From Mucilaginibacter sp. UR6-11 (GTDB taxonomy: Bacteria; Bacteroidota; Bacteroidia; Sphingobacteriales; Sphingobacteriaceae), in NCBI RefSeq assembly GCF_020880695.1, contig NZ_JAJIWO010000004.1, positions 62,001 to 126,000 on the forward strand: a stretch of DNA of 64,000 bases, in the 5' to 3' direction. Positions 27,447 to 36,206 of the stretch are shown here, piece after piece. Every line of letters starts with the position of its first letter. Position 1 is the first letter of the stretch. The translations under genes and the position numbers were made by a program. Under the pieces are notes generated by a model. It did no database searches. It saw only the letters and a program-made list of their open reading frames with translations, and was not told the DNA's origin.

Positions 27447-28562
27447 TCAATTTTCAAGGATCACTTTTAAAGCCTTTTCTTTGGCAGCATTGCCAAAAGT
27501 TTCATACGCCGCCATTATCTGATCCAGTTTAAAATGATGAGTGATCAATTTATTAGGTTCAATCTTTTTCGACTGAACTGTTTTTAGCAGCAATGGAGTA
27601 GTTACCGTATCAACCAATCGCGTGGTGATCGTTATATTTTTAGACCAAAGCGTTTCCAAATGCAGCGTAACGCTTTTGCCGTGAACACCAATATTAGCTA
27701 TATGGCCGCCGGCGGTAATTATATCAGCGCACAGTTCAAAGGTAGCAGGTATACCTACTGCTTCAATGGCTACATCAACCCCCTTGTTATTGGTAAGGCT
27801 CATTATCTTTTCAATAACATTTTCATTTGCACCATTAATGGTATGCGTTGCCCCAAATTTCTTTGCCACACTCAGCCTGTTATCATCCTGGTCAATCATA
27901 ATAATTTCTGCCGGGGTATAAAACTGGGCTGTCAATAATGCGGCTATACCTATCGGCCCTGAGCCTACAATGGCTACTACGTCTCCGGGTTTAACCTGTC
28001 CGTTTAGCACACCGCATTCAAAACCGGTTGGCAAAATATCGCTCAGCATCACCAGTGCCTCTTCATCCGCGCCCGCAGGTATATGGTAAAGGCTGTTATC
28101 GGCATAAGGTATCCTCACAAATTCGGCCTGGGTGCCATCAATGGTATTGCCCAGTATCCATCCGCCATCTTCGCAATGCGAGTACATGCCTTTTTTACAA
28201 TATTCGCATTTGCCGCATGATGTGATACATGATATAATGACATGGTCGCCCGGTTTAAAACTGCTTACGGCAGATCCTACATCCTGGATAACGCCAACAC
28301 CTTCATGACCAATTATCCTTCCGTCTGTAACCGTTGGGACATCTCCTTTCATAATGTGGAGGTCGGTGCCGCATATGGTAGTCTTTGAAATCTTAATGAT
28401 CGCGTCAGTTGGTTTTATGATTGCCGGTTTTGGCTTGTCTTCCCACGATTTTTTTCCCGGCCCATGATAAACCAGCGCTTTCATTGTTGATATTTTGTTT
28501 GCTACATTAACGTCAGGTGCGTCAACTAACAACTCTTCTTTGTTTGAAATTATATTTCCCAT
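27447..28562 (-). CDS. Zinc-dependent alcohol dehydrogenase
   Basis: This medium-chain dehydrogenase of 371 residues resembles class III/AdhB-type enzymes. Catalytic zinc ligands include the Cys in KTTICGTDLH and the His-Glu of IGHEGVG. The structural zinc lobe is CGKCEYCKKGMYSHC. The NAD fold reads VAIVGSGPIGIAALL. An N-terminal extension of about 27 residues precedes the usual start MKALVYHGPG, so the ATG at 28482 is an alternative start. It diverges from NDH-2, and the gap carries a perfect FNR-like box placed near -40 for this gene. That suggests the enzyme disposes of or uses alcohols under the same regulator as the stress island. Confidence 0.93.
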   Translation of the reverse strand: MGNIISNKEELLVDAPDVNVANKISTMKALVYHGPGKKSWEDKPKPAIIKPTDAIIKISKTTICGTDLHIMKGDVPTVTDGRIIGHEGVGVIQDVGSAVSSFKPGDHVIISCITSCGKCEYCKKGMYSHCEDGGWILGNTIDGTQAEFVRIPYADNSLYHIPAGADEEALVMLSDILPTGFECGVLNGQVKPGDVVAIVGSGPIGIAALLTAQFYTPAEIIMIDQDDNRLSVAKKFGATHTINGANENVIEKIMSLTNNKGVDVAIEAVGIPATFELCADIITAGGHIANIGVHGKSVTLHLETLWSKNITITTRLVDTVTTPLLLKTVQSKKIEPNKLITHHFKLDQIMAAYETFGNAAKEKALKVILEN

Positions 28563-28619
28563 GGTATTAAATTTTAATAGGTTTTAAGAATGTCTAAAAT
28601 TACCGCTATTTAAAAAGCG

Positions 28620-28659
28620 CAAAAATGACAGCAGATCGGGTTTAATCTGATATGAATCA
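28620..28659 (-). promoter_or_regulatory. FNR-like box in the gap between alcohol dehydrogenase and NDH-2
   Basis: TGATATGAATCA at 28648-28659 is a perfect TGAT-N4-ATCA palindrome outside the stress island. On the minus strand, CATTTTTG (complement of 28620-28627), one base from TAnnTTTG, lies 20 nt further on and would put the box at about -40 for the dehydrogenase. No good -7 element was seen for NDH-2. The box is flanked by ATGACAG/CTGTCAT arms. Confidence 0.5.
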
Positions 28660-28780
28660 CTTATTCCTGTCATTATCTGGTTAACTAACTATATGCGGAA
28701 TGATTTTTGTATTTAAAGGCCTGGATCAACACAAACCTTCAATTAATTATTACTGGTTTGCGTTCTTTATATTATATCAA

Positions 28781-30094
28781 ATGAAGGAACCAAAAAAATC
28801 AAAATTCCCGCAGGTAGTTATCATAGGCGGCGGCTTCGGCGGACTGGAAGTTGCCAAACAGCTGGCTGACAAGCCGGTAGATGTTTTAATGCTGGATAAA
28901 CATAATTATCATACTTTTCAGCCCCTGCTGTATCAGGTTGCCACGGGCAGCCTGGAGTCTGAATCCATCGCATTTTCATTGCGTAAGAATTTCGCTTCGC
29001 AAAAAAACTTCCGGTTTCGCATTGCTGAGGTTTCAGGTGTGGATATGGAGAAAAATATCGTTAGTACAGACATTGGCGATGTGCCGTATGATTACCTGGT
29101 GATCGCCACCGGGTCGACCACCAACTTCTTTGGCAACAAAGAGATTGAGCGCTACGCCATGCCAATGAAATCAATCCCCGAAGCGCTAAATTTAAGGTAC
29201 CTTATCCTTCAGAACCTGGAAGAGGCCTCTTTAAAGACCACCAGGGAAGAAAAGGAACCTTACCTGTCCTTTGTACTGGTTGGTGCCGGCCCTACCGGTG
29301 TAGAGCTTGCAGGTGCGCTGGCAGAACTGCGTAATCATATCCTGACCCGTGATTATCCCGACCTGGAAAAAAATCACATGAAGGTTTACCTGGTAGATTT
29401 TTTACCAAAGGTGCTGGGGCCGTTCTCTGACCAGGGATCAAAAGCGGCCAAAAAGTTTTTAACCGATATGGGGGTTGAAGTTTTACTAAACGTAAAGGTT
29501 GAAAGTTATAACGGTGAAGAGATAAAGTTTGAAGGCGGTAAATCCATCAGGACAAAAAATGTAATATGGAGCGCCGGGGTTATGGGCGTTGTACCTGATG
29601 GCATTGGCAAAGATAAAATTGTTGGCGGCAACCGGATCAGCGTTGACGCTATAAACCGGGTAAAAGGCGCCGAAAATGTATTTGCTATCGGTGATGTTGC
29701 CGCCATGATTACCGAGGAAATGCCGAAAGGTCATCCCGGGGTGGCGCAGGTTGCTATTCAACAGGGCGCGCTGGCGGGTAAAAACATTATGCACCTGATT
29801 AAAGACGAAGCGGTAGTGCCTTTTAAATACAGGGATAAAGGCTCATTGGCCACCGTAGGCCGTAATAAAGCCATTGCCGACCTGGGCAAAATCAGGTTCC
29901 AGGGCTTTTTTGCCTGGCTGATCTGGATGTTCGTCCACCTGATATCCCTTTTAGGTTTCCGCAATAAGGTAATTGTATTCATTAACTGGATAGGCAGCTA
30001 TGTAACGTTTAACGGGGGCAGCAGGCTAATCATACGCAGATTTAAAAGAGAGGAATTACCAAAAAAACATACGCAGGAAGCAAAAGCTGATTAA
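28781..30094 (+). CDS. ndh: Type II NADH:quinone oxidoreductase (NDH-2)
   Basis: This 437-residue FAD enzyme passes electrons from NADH to quinone at the inner face of the membrane without pumping protons. The FAD Rossmann motif VVIIGGGFGGLE begins at residue 12, the NADH motif is LVGAGPTGVELAGALAEL, and the second FAD contact is VFAIGDVAAM. The C-terminus has hydrophobic and amphipathic helices (FFAWLIWMFVHLISLLGF) that anchor the protein. The ATG at 28781 is preferred; the open frame starts at 28700 but adds a non-conserved 27-residue leader. It diverges from a zinc alcohol dehydrogenase. Quinone reduction and NADH-producing alcohol oxidation make a plausible redox pair. Confidence 0.93.
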   Translation: MKEPKKSKFPQVVIIGGGFGGLEVAKQLADKPVDVLMLDKHNYHTFQPLLYQVATGSLESESIAFSLRKNFASQKNFRFRIAEVSGVDMEKNIVSTDIGDVPYDYLVIATGSTTNFFGNKEIERYAMPMKSIPEALNLRYLILQNLEEASLKTTREEKEPYLSFVLVGAGPTGVELAGALAELRNHILTRDYPDLEKNHMKVYLVDFLPKVLGPFSDQGSKAAKKFLTDMGVEVLLNVKVESYNGEEIKFEGGKSIRTKNVIWSAGVMGVVPDGIGKDKIVGGNRISVDAINRVKGAENVFAIGDVAAMITEEMPKGHPGVAQVAIQQGALAGKNIMHLIKDEAVVPFKYRDKGSLATVGRNKAIADLGKIRFQGFFAWLIWMFVHLISLLGFRNKVIVFINWIGSYVTFNGGSRLIIRRFKREELPKKHTQEAKAD

Positions 30095-30105
30095 CTTGCA
30101 TCATT

Positions 30106-30966
30106 ATGGCCGGTACGCAAATTAAACTTACTGAATGCCCGCGCGATGCCATGCAGGGTTTACCTGGCTTTGTGCCAACCGTTGTCAAAGCTGCGTATAT
30201 CAACCTGTTATTGCAGATAGGTTTTGATACCATAGATTTTGGAAGTTTTGTATCGCCTAAGGCTATACCGCAAATGCGGGATACGGCGGATGTACTGGCC
30301 AAACTTGATTTGCGTAATACACAATCAAAATTACTGGCCATTGTAGCTAATTACAGAGGCGCTGAGGAAGCCGTGTCGCACGACGCGATAACTTACCTCG
30401 GATATCCGTTCTCTATCTCAGAAACCTTTCAATTGCGTAATGCCAACGCTACCTTAATTGACGCGTTTGAAACCGTGAAACGGATTAAACAATTATGTGC
30501 CGATAAAGGCAAGGAACTGATAGTTTACCTTTCTATGGGATTTGGTAATCCTTACGGTGACGAATGGAATATTGAAATTGTAAAATATTGGACCGGGAAG
30601 CTGGTTTACGAGGGGATCAAGATTGTGGCTTTGTCTGATACGATAGGCATTGCAACCGCTGAACAGATAGCCGGTATTTACCCGGTGCTTTGCCAGGCAT
30701 TCCCTCAAACCGAATTTGGCGTACACCTGCATAGCACACCAACTACCTGGCATGAAAAAGTAGAAGCAGCTTACCAAAGCGGTTGCAGGCGTTTTGATAG
30801 TGCATTAAAAGGCTACGGTGGCTGCCCAATGGCCAAAGACGACCTTACGGGCAACATCGCTACGGAAAACCTGATAGGTTACCTCGAAACACAAAACGTG
30901 CTTAGCAGGCTTAATTATGATAAATTACAGGAAGCGCTGGATTATTCCGTCCGGGTGTTTGGTTAA
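30106..30966 (+). CDS. Hydroxymethylglutaryl-CoA lyase
   Basis: This 286-residue TIM-barrel enzyme splits HMG-CoA to acetyl-CoA and acetoacetate, the last step of leucine breakdown. Typical features are LTECPRDAMQG at the N-terminus with the catalytic Arg-Asp pair, DTIDFGSFVSPKAIPQM, VHLHSTP (metal-binding His pair) and the signature region SGCRRFDSALKGYGGCP with its conserved Cys. The ATG lies 11 nt after the NDH-2 stop, so the two are probably co-transcribed. A leucine dehydrogenase occurs at 45163-46248, in keeping with branched-chain amino-acid catabolism. Confidence 0.92.
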   Translation: MAGTQIKLTECPRDAMQGLPGFVPTVVKAAYINLLLQIGFDTIDFGSFVSPKAIPQMRDTADVLAKLDLRNTQSKLLAIVANYRGAEEAVSHDAITYLGYPFSISETFQLRNANATLIDAFETVKRIKQLCADKGKELIVYLSMGFGNPYGDEWNIEIVKYWTGKLVYEGIKIVALSDTIGIATAEQIAGIYPVLCQAFPQTEFGVHLHSTPTTWHEKVEAAYQSGCRRFDSALKGYGGCPMAKDDLTGNIATENLIGYLETQNVLSRLNYDKLQEALDYSVRVFG

Positions 30967-31065
30967 TATATTCTTACCGCCAGGGCGCGCTACCTTTTAG
31001 TCTCTTTAGCAGTCATTGATTACTTTACAAATCCGAATCGAACGTCCGGACTCCGACATTCAAAA

Positions 31066-31497
31066 TCATTTTCTCACCATTTTAAAATGCGGGATCCCGG
31101 CCTCTTCAAACTGGGGGCCCTCTTTTACAAAACCAAATTTTTCGTAAAGGCCCATCGCTAATAATTGCGCATTAAGGTAGATATAATCCGCATCCGGCGG
31201 CAGATCGGCCAGTACCGTTTTAACCAGCTGCTGTGCCACGCCCAATCCCCTGAATGGTTTCAGGACGGCAAAACGCTCCAGTTTATAACCATTTTCGGTT
31301 TTGCGCCAGCGCGAGGCGCCGGCCGGTATATCATCAACAGTGGCTAAAAAATGGGTTGATTCATCTTCATGCTCCCACTCCAGTTCGGGTGGGCAATTTT
31401 GTTCGCCAACAAAAACCTCGCGGCGGATGGCAAAAACCTTTTCAAGGCTGGCCGGGTCACTTACTTTTTTTACTTGAATCTTTCCTGGTTCGGGCAT
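31066..31497 (-). CDS. GNAT family N-acetyltransferase
   Basis: This cytoplasmic acetyl-CoA-dependent acetyltransferase has about 143 residues from the ATG at 31497. Motif A is LKPFRGLGVAQQLV with the R/Q-x2-G-x-G/A pyrophosphate loop. Earlier it has RREVFVGEQNCPPELEWE, and late LLAMGLYEKFGFVKEG, as in ElaA-like members. The open frame extends to 31563, but that would overlap the upstream iron-permease gene by over 100 nt; even from 31497 the overlap is 41 nt in another frame. The substrate is unknown. Confidence 0.88.
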   Translation of the reverse strand: MPEPGKIQVKKVSDPASLEKVFAIRREVFVGEQNCPPELEWEHEDESTHFLATVDDIPAGASRWRKTENGYKLERFAVLKPFRGLGVAQQLVKTVLADLPPDADYIYLNAQLLAMGLYEKFGFVKEGPQFEEAGIPHFKMVRK

Positions 31498-31960
31498 CGG
31501 TATAATGCTTTTTTGCTTTATAGGTAGAAAGTTTAAAGTTATGGTTTTCTTCGGCAGCATCAATAGAGTGTGTACAGGTTAGGTCATCTTCCTTCTCGGC
31601 CAGATCTGACAGCTGTACATAAAATTTATGAAGATGATCAAGCTCGTCTTCGGTAATATCCTCAATATCAACCATACGGTTACTTGCACCCTGGTGTGAG
31701 GCCAGCAACTCATTTAATTTTAAATGGATTGCTTTTGAATCCTTGTTCTGCGACTTTTGGATCAGGAACACCATTAAAAAGGTTATGATAGTTGTACCTG
31801 TATTAATAATTAATTGCCAGGTATCTGAGTACTTAAATACCGGCCCGGTCACCAACCATATGATTATTACGGATATAGCTATTAAAAACGCAGCTGAGCT
31901 GCCTGTAGCGGCCGTAGCCCAATTAGAGAACCGTTCGAAAAAATTTTTCTTTTTTGCCAT
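31457..31960 (-). CDS. Low-affinity iron permease family protein
   Basis: This 167-residue protein matches the bacterial relatives of yeast Fet4-type low-affinity iron permease. It has two hydrophobic helices (about 22-42 and 50-68), with the recognisable FSNWATAATGSSAAFLIA and NTGTTIITFLMVFLIQKSQNKDSKAIHLKLNE split around them. The remainder is a charged cytoplasmic tail. With only two helices it is much shorter than Fet4, so transport is unproven. Its 3' end overlaps the GNAT gene in another frame, suggesting translational coupling. Confidence 0.85.
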   Translation of the reverse strand: MAKKKNFFERFSNWATAATGSSAAFLIAISVIIIWLVTGPVFKYSDTWQLIINTGTTIITFLMVFLIQKSQNKDSKAIHLKLNELLASHQGASNRMVDIEDITEDELDHLHKFYVQLSDLAEKEDDLTCTHSIDAAEENHNFKLSTYKAKKHYTDARTRKDSSKKSK

Positions 31961-31997
31961 ATATATTATTATGAGTAATTATGGTTTTATAACTAAA

Positions 31998-32030
31998 AAA
32001 AAGCGCCAATGTTTTGCATTGGCGCTTTTT
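31998..32030. terminator. Bidirectional terminator
   Basis: AAAAAGCGCCAATG (31998-32011) pairs fully with CATTGGCGCTTTTT (32017-32030). On the minus strand it ends the aldolase transcript at the downstream side. Confidence 0.85.
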
Positions 32031-32049
32031 AAGGTTATGAGGCTGCTGA

Positions 32050-33129
32050 TTATAGTTTATCTGTAGCGTTGATGCAATTCAGGTCGTCAAAAGCAGCCGT
32101 TAAGCGTTTAACAAAGTTCTCTTCGCCTTTACGTAACCATACGCGCGGGTCGTAGTATTTTTTGTTTGGCGAATCGGTTCCCTGCGGGTTACCAATCTGC
32201 TCTTGCAAATAAGCTTCGTTAGCCTTATAGTAATCTTTAATGCCTTCCCAGTATGCCCATTGCATATCAGTATCAATATTCATTTTGATTGCTCCGTAAC
32301 CAATAGCTTCGCGTATTTCTTCCTGCGTTGAACCAGATCCGCCATGAAATACAAAGTTTATTGGTTTTTGAGCCGACAGGTTAAATTTCTGTTTAACGTA
32401 CTCTTGTGAGTTATGTAAAATAACCGGTTGTAATTTAACATTACCCGGTTTGTAAACACCATGCACATTGCCAAAAGCAGCTGCAACAGTAAAGCGCGGG
32501 CTAACTTTTAACAGGTTCTCGTACGAGTAGGCTACGTCTTCAGGCTGGGTATATAAACGTGAGCTGTCAACATCGCTGTTGTCAACGCCATCTTCCTCGC
32601 CACCGGTAACACCTAATTCAATTTCAAGCGTCATGCCCATTTTGGCCATACGCGCCAGGTACCTGGCCGAAATCTCTATATTTTCTTCTAATGATTCTTC
32701 AGAAAGATCAAGCATATGCGATGAGAACAACGGTTTGCCGGTTTCAGCAAAAAATTTCTCGCCGTAATCCAATAAACCGTCTATCCAGGGTAATAATTTT
32801 TTAGCAGCATGATCGGTATGTAAAATAACCGCGACACCATAATGCTCTGCCAATAAATGCACGTGCCTTGCAGCAGATACCGCGCCTAAAATACAGGCTT
32901 GCAACTTAGAGTTATCTAATGATTTGCCCGCATAAAACTGCGCACCGCCATGTGATAACTGAATAATTACCGGCGAGTTAACCGCCTTTGCAGTTTCCAT
33001 AACAGCATTAACTGTATTGGTACCTATTACGTTTACTGCAGGTAAAGCAAATTTATGCTCTTTTGCTGCTTCAAATAATGCCTGCACCTGATCGCCGTGC
33101 AAAACACCTTTATAATTTTTTAAATCCAT
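32050..33129 (-). CDS. fbaA: Class II fructose-bisphosphate aldolase
   Basis: This 359-residue zinc enzyme splits fructose 1,6-bisphosphate in glycolysis and joins the trioses in gluconeogenesis. The metal-ligand motif is ILHTDHAAKK, with further ligands in EIELGVTGGEEDG and the FGNVHG and FHGGSGS loops that bind phosphate. The length equals that of E. coli FbaA (class IIA). The ATG at 33129 gives MDLKNYKGVLHG. The open frame back to 33216 would overlap a TACCTTCG promoter-like element on the minus strand (33148-33155) and is rejected. Confidence 0.95.
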   Translation of the reverse strand: MDLKNYKGVLHGDQVQALFEAAKEHKFALPAVNVIGTNTVNAVMETAKAVNSPVIIQLSHGGAQFYAGKSLDNSKLQACILGAVSAARHVHLLAEHYGVAVILHTDHAAKKLLPWIDGLLDYGEKFFAETGKPLFSSHMLDLSEESLEENIEISARYLARMAKMGMTLEIELGVTGGEEDGVDNSDVDSSRLYTQPEDVAYSYENLLKVSPRFTVAAAFGNVHGVYKPGNVKLQPVILHNSQEYVKQKFNLSAQKPINFVFHGGSGSTQEEIREAIGYGAIKMNIDTDMQWAYWEGIKDYYKANEAYLQEQIGNPQGTDSPNKKYYDPRVWLRKGEENFVKRLTAAFDDLNCINATDKL

Positions 33130-33446
33130 TGACTTTTGTTTGGGCCTCGAAGGTAAAAAATTTATCGGTTTTATATAGAAAAAATGTCTATATAAGTGAT
33201 AGGGTATTGATGACATTGGTCAAATGCCTGAAGGCGTATGAATGGACAGCCCGGCCCGAAGGGAAACGCCCGTATACAACCGCAGTATTAAAGTACGGGT
33301 TATTATCCTGTTTCTTTAAAAACGATCCAAATCATCCCTGCTCTGATTCCTGTTTCCTGATTCTAAAGCTTCGTTTCTAAAATTTAGCAAACATCTAACA
33401 AAATAATTCGTTTCTTTGCAGTATATTGAAAGAGCTAGACATAGAT

Positions 33447-34292
33447 ATGGCGTGGTTTAAACGTGAAATAAAAGGGATCATTACGACTACCGAGGAGAAG
33501 AAAGACACCCCTGAAGGGATCTGGAACAAATGCCCTCAATGTAAAAAACCTTTACATTACTCAGAACAGGTTGAAAATCAATACGTGTGTCATTACTGCG
33601 GGTTTCACCTGCGGATAGGATCAAAAGAATATTTTTCTGTATTGTTTGATAATAACGAATTTACCGAGTTATTCCCTGACCTGGTGTCGGGCGACCCGCT
33701 GAATTTTACCGACACCAAGAAATATACCGAGCGTTTGGTTGAAACCCAGTTTAAAACCGGGTTAAAGGACGCGATAAGGGCCGGCGTTGGTAAAATAAAC
33801 GAGCAGGACCTGGTAATTGCCTGTATGGATTTCAATTTCATAGGCGGATCAATGGGATCGGTAGTGGGCGAAAAGATTGCCCGGTCTATTGATTATTGCA
33901 TTGAGCATAAGGTACCTTTCCTGATGATATCAAAATCGGGCGGTGCACGGATGATGGAAGCAGCGTTCTCTTTAATGCAAATGGCCAAAACGTCGGCCAA
34001 GCTGGCGCTGCTGTCACAAGCTAAGATCCCTTATATCTCTTTATTAACAGACCCGACTACCGGGGGTGTAACCGCATCGTACGCCATGCTGGGTGATATT
34101 AACATTGCCGAGCCGGGTGCGCTGATAGGTTTTGCCGGCCCAAGGGTTATCAAAGAAACTATTAAGAAAGACCTGCCAAAAGGGTTCCAGACTGCCGAGT
34201 TTGTGCAGGAACACGGTTTCCTTGATTTTATAGTCGACCGCCGTGAAATGAAAGAAGAGCTGGCGGCATTTTTAAAAATGATGAAAAATTAA
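33447..34292 (+). CDS. accD: Acetyl-CoA carboxylase carboxyltransferase subunit beta
   Basis: This subunit of about 281 residues transfers the carboxyl group from biotin to acetyl-CoA in the first step of fatty-acid synthesis. A four-cysteine zinc finger (CPQC...CHYC, about residues 27-50) precedes the crotonase-like carboxyltransferase fold with [10 protein letters not shown] and [16 protein letters not shown]. The start at ATG 33447 ([11 protein letters not shown]) is the family start; the TTG at 33426 is too long. A near-consensus -7 element, TTTCTTTG (33411-33418), lies upstream. The alpha subunit gene is not in this window. Confidence 0.96.
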   Translation: MAWFKREIKGIITTTEEKKDTPEGIWNKCPQCKKPLHYSEQVENQYVCHYCGFHLRIGSKEYFSVLFDNNEFTELFPDLVSGDPLNFTDTKKYTERLVETQFKTGLKDAIRAGVGKINEQDLVIACMDFNFIGGSMGSVVGEKIARSIDYCIEHKVPFLMISKSGGARMMEAAFSLMQMAKTSAKLALLSQAKIPYISLLTDPTTGGVTASYAMLGDINIAEPGALIGFAGPRVIKETIKKDLPKGFQTAEFVQEHGFLDFIVDRREMKEELAAFLKMMKN

Positions 34293-34310
34293 AAGCCATA
34301 AGCATAAACA

Positions 34311-34343
34311 AAAAAAGGGCGAACTTGATGTTCGCCCTTTTTT
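34311..34343. terminator. Terminator after accD (bidirectional)
   Basis: AAAAAAGGGCGAAC (34311-34324) pairs fully with GTTCGCCCTTTTTT (34330-34343) across a 5-nt loop. It also ends the small minus-strand gene at 34360-34524. Confidence 0.88.
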
Positions 34344-34359
34344 GTTGCCTGTTTTGCGC

Positions 34360-34524
34360 CTATATCACGCCTGGCCTGGCACCATCTATCGGCGGCATAT
34401 CTTTAATATAAACCGGCTTTTTGCCCGATGGGTTATTAGTTTTTTGCGGCTGGTCAACCTGTTGTTGCTTAACCGCAGTTTTTTGTTGATTACCGTTTCC
34501 GGAGTTTCGATTGTTAGGTTTCAT
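34360..34524 (-). CDS. Small hydrophilic protein (54 aa), unknown
   Basis: A 54-codon frame begins MKPNNRNSGNGNQQKTAV and ends KPVYIKDMPPIDGARPGVI. It is rich in Asn, Gln, Lys and Pro, lacks hydrophobic segments, and is probably disordered. Its first dozen residues and the DNA around its start (GTTACCGTTTCCGG read on the plus strand) closely match those of the neighbouring gene at 34592-34873, so the two are likely paralogues. It ends beside a strong terminator on its 3' side, which supports a real transcript. I do not recognise a function. Confidence 0.6.
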   Translation of the reverse strand: MKPNNRNSGNGNQQKTAVKQQQVDQPQKTNNPSGKKPVYIKDMPPIDGARPGVI

Positions 34525-34591
34525 AGCTTTAATTTTTAAGTAAAAACGCTACCTTTTCAGATAGCCCTTATTATAAATAAGACTATAACTT

Positions 34592-34873
34592 TTACAAGCT
34601 TTCTGTACCCGGCTCATGGCCTACCATACGGCCGGTGGTACGGCCTTGCGGGCGGCTTTCAAAATCGGCCTTGCCCGGGCCACGTACGGGAAATTCTTTA
34701 TGATTTGGCGGGGTCACGTCATTTTGCTCGCTGTATGAAGCATCGTTACCTTTATTATGTTGTTGCTGCTCGCGTTGCGGAGCATAACCTGAACCTTCTT
34801 GTTCTGATTGATGTCTTTCAGGAGTTTCGTCTGGTCTGTTACCGTTTCCGGGATTTTGATTGTTCGTTTCCAT
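34592..34873 (-). CDS. Small disordered hydrophilic protein (about 93 aa), unknown
   Basis: The protein begins METNNQNPGNGNRPDE and is highly polar throughout, with a Gln/His/Asn-rich middle (QREQQQHNKGND) and a Gly/Arg-rich C-terminus (PQGRTTGRMVGHEPGTESL). There is no membrane segment or signal peptide. An ATG three codons upstream (34882) is an alternative. The N-terminal M-x2-NN-x-N-x-GNGN motif is shared with the 54-residue protein 70 nt downstream on the same strand, so they may be co-transcribed. It resembles small stress-associated hydrophilins in composition only. The function is unknown. Confidence 0.7.
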   Translation of the reverse strand: METNNQNPGNGNRPDETPERHQSEQEGSGYAPQREQQQHNKGNDASYSEQNDVTPPNHKEFPVRGPGKADFESRPQGRTTGRMVGHEPGTESL

Positions 34874-35055
34874 GATTTTCATTGTTTACTAGTAATGATA
34901 TAACCCCGAAAACCGTGCCAGTAATTCACCTTATGCTAAACGGCACAGCTGTCCTAAACACATTAAAACACAAAACAAGTTGAATAACCTCCCGTCGGCA
35001 AGGCTTAAAAATTTAAACTTGATACCTTAATGTGTCCACTCCTTCGGGAAGGCAT

Positions 35056-36192
35056 TTAAGCGTTCACTACAAACAACTCGCGCACCTTATTTACTACAAA
35101 ATCAATCTCTTCTTTAGTATTGTACTTAGAGAAAGAAAAGCGTACCGAAGGCCGGGTACTGCTTGCGCCTATACCGGTAAGCACATGTGAGCCGATGTCT
35201 GTACCCGAGCTGCAGGCACTGCCGCCCGATGCAGAAATGCCGGCGATATCCAGGTTAAATAACAGCATGTCGGCCATGTCCGTTTCTGGGAACGAAACGT
35301 TCAGTACAGTATACAGGCTGTTATCCTCATCCGTTTCGCCGTTAAATAAAACACCCGGGATATTTTCGGTCAGCTGCTCTTTAAGGTACGATTTCAGGCC
35401 CTGTATGTAAGTTTGATGTTGTTCCATATCTGCATAAGCCAGTTCAAGTGCTTTAGCCAGGCCAACTATACCATAAACATTTTCGGTACCGCCACGCATG
35501 TTACGTTCCTGCGATCCACCGTAAATAAATGGTTTAATTTTTATTTTATGGTTGATATGCAAAAAACCTACACCCTTGGGCCCATGAAATTTATGTGCGG
35601 CGCAAACCAAAAAATGAACCTTTAGTTTGGTCAGGTCATGCGGATAGTGTCCCATGGTCTGCACCGTATCGCAATGAAAAATAGCGTTATACTGCTCGCA
35701 TAGGTTTCCTACCCTTTCAATATCAGTAAGGGTGCCTATTTCGTTATTGGCATGCATCAGCGACACAAAGCTGCGCTCATTATCCTGCAATAGTTTTTCA
35801 AGGTGGGTATAATCAACATTGCCTTTACTGTCAACATCAACAAAGCTAAGTTTGATAGTGCCTGCTTTTGCCATCGCCTCAAGCGTATGAATAACCGCAT
35901 GATGTTCTATACGCGTGGTAATAGCATGGGTGATATTGTTGTCGATGATACCGCAACGGATGGCCGTATTATCAGCCTCGGTACCGCTGCTGGTAAAGAA
36001 GATCTCGGCGGGCGAGGTATGCAGCAGGTTGGCAATAGTTTTACGTGATTTTTCGATTAATGCCCTGGCTTCACGTCCGTGCGCATGTATAGACGATGGG
36101 TTACCGTAATTATTTTCCATTACCGTACACATAGCTTTCATCACTGCTGCATCCAGCGGTGTGGTGGCAGCATTATCAAGGTAAATCCTCAT
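35056..36192 (-). CDS. Cysteine desulfurase (IscS/NifS family)
   Basis: This 378-residue PLP enzyme removes sulfur from cysteine for iron-sulfur clusters and thiolated tRNA. The start is YLDNAATTPLD, the PLP lysine lies in CAAHKFHGPKGVGF, and the active-site cysteine loop is SGGSACSSGTDIGSHVL. This loop has the long form seen in IscS-type (group I) enzymes. There is no adjacent iscU or mnm gene, so the partner cannot be deduced. The cofactor-binding TSSGTEADNTAI is also present. Confidence 0.95.
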   Translation of the reverse strand: MRIYLDNAATTPLDAAVMKAMCTVMENNYGNPSSIHAHGREARALIEKSRKTIANLLHTSPAEIFFTSSGTEADNTAIRCGIIDNNITHAITTRIEHHAVIHTLEAMAKAGTIKLSFVDVDSKGNVDYTHLEKLLQDNERSFVSLMHANNEIGTLTDIERVGNLCEQYNAIFHCDTVQTMGHYPHDLTKLKVHFLVCAAHKFHGPKGVGFLHINHKIKIKPFIYGGSQERNMRGGTENVYGIVGLAKALELAYADMEQHQTYIQGLKSYLKEQLTENIPGVLFNGETDEDNSLYTVLNVSFPETDMADMLLFNLDIAGISASGGSACSSGTDIGSHVLTGIGASSTRPSVRFSFSKYNTKEEIDFVVNKVRELFVVNA

Positions 36193-36206
36193 CAGTTAGT
36201 TTTTTT

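Noticed and set aside
33211-33222. FNR-like TGACATTGGTCA upstream of the aldolase gene
   Set aside because: It matches only the relaxed pattern, lies about 55 nt from the predicted -7 element, and about four such sites are expected by chance in the window.
33063-33380. 105-codon plus-strand frame before accD
   Set aside because: It overlaps the aldolase gene and its promoter and shows no domain.
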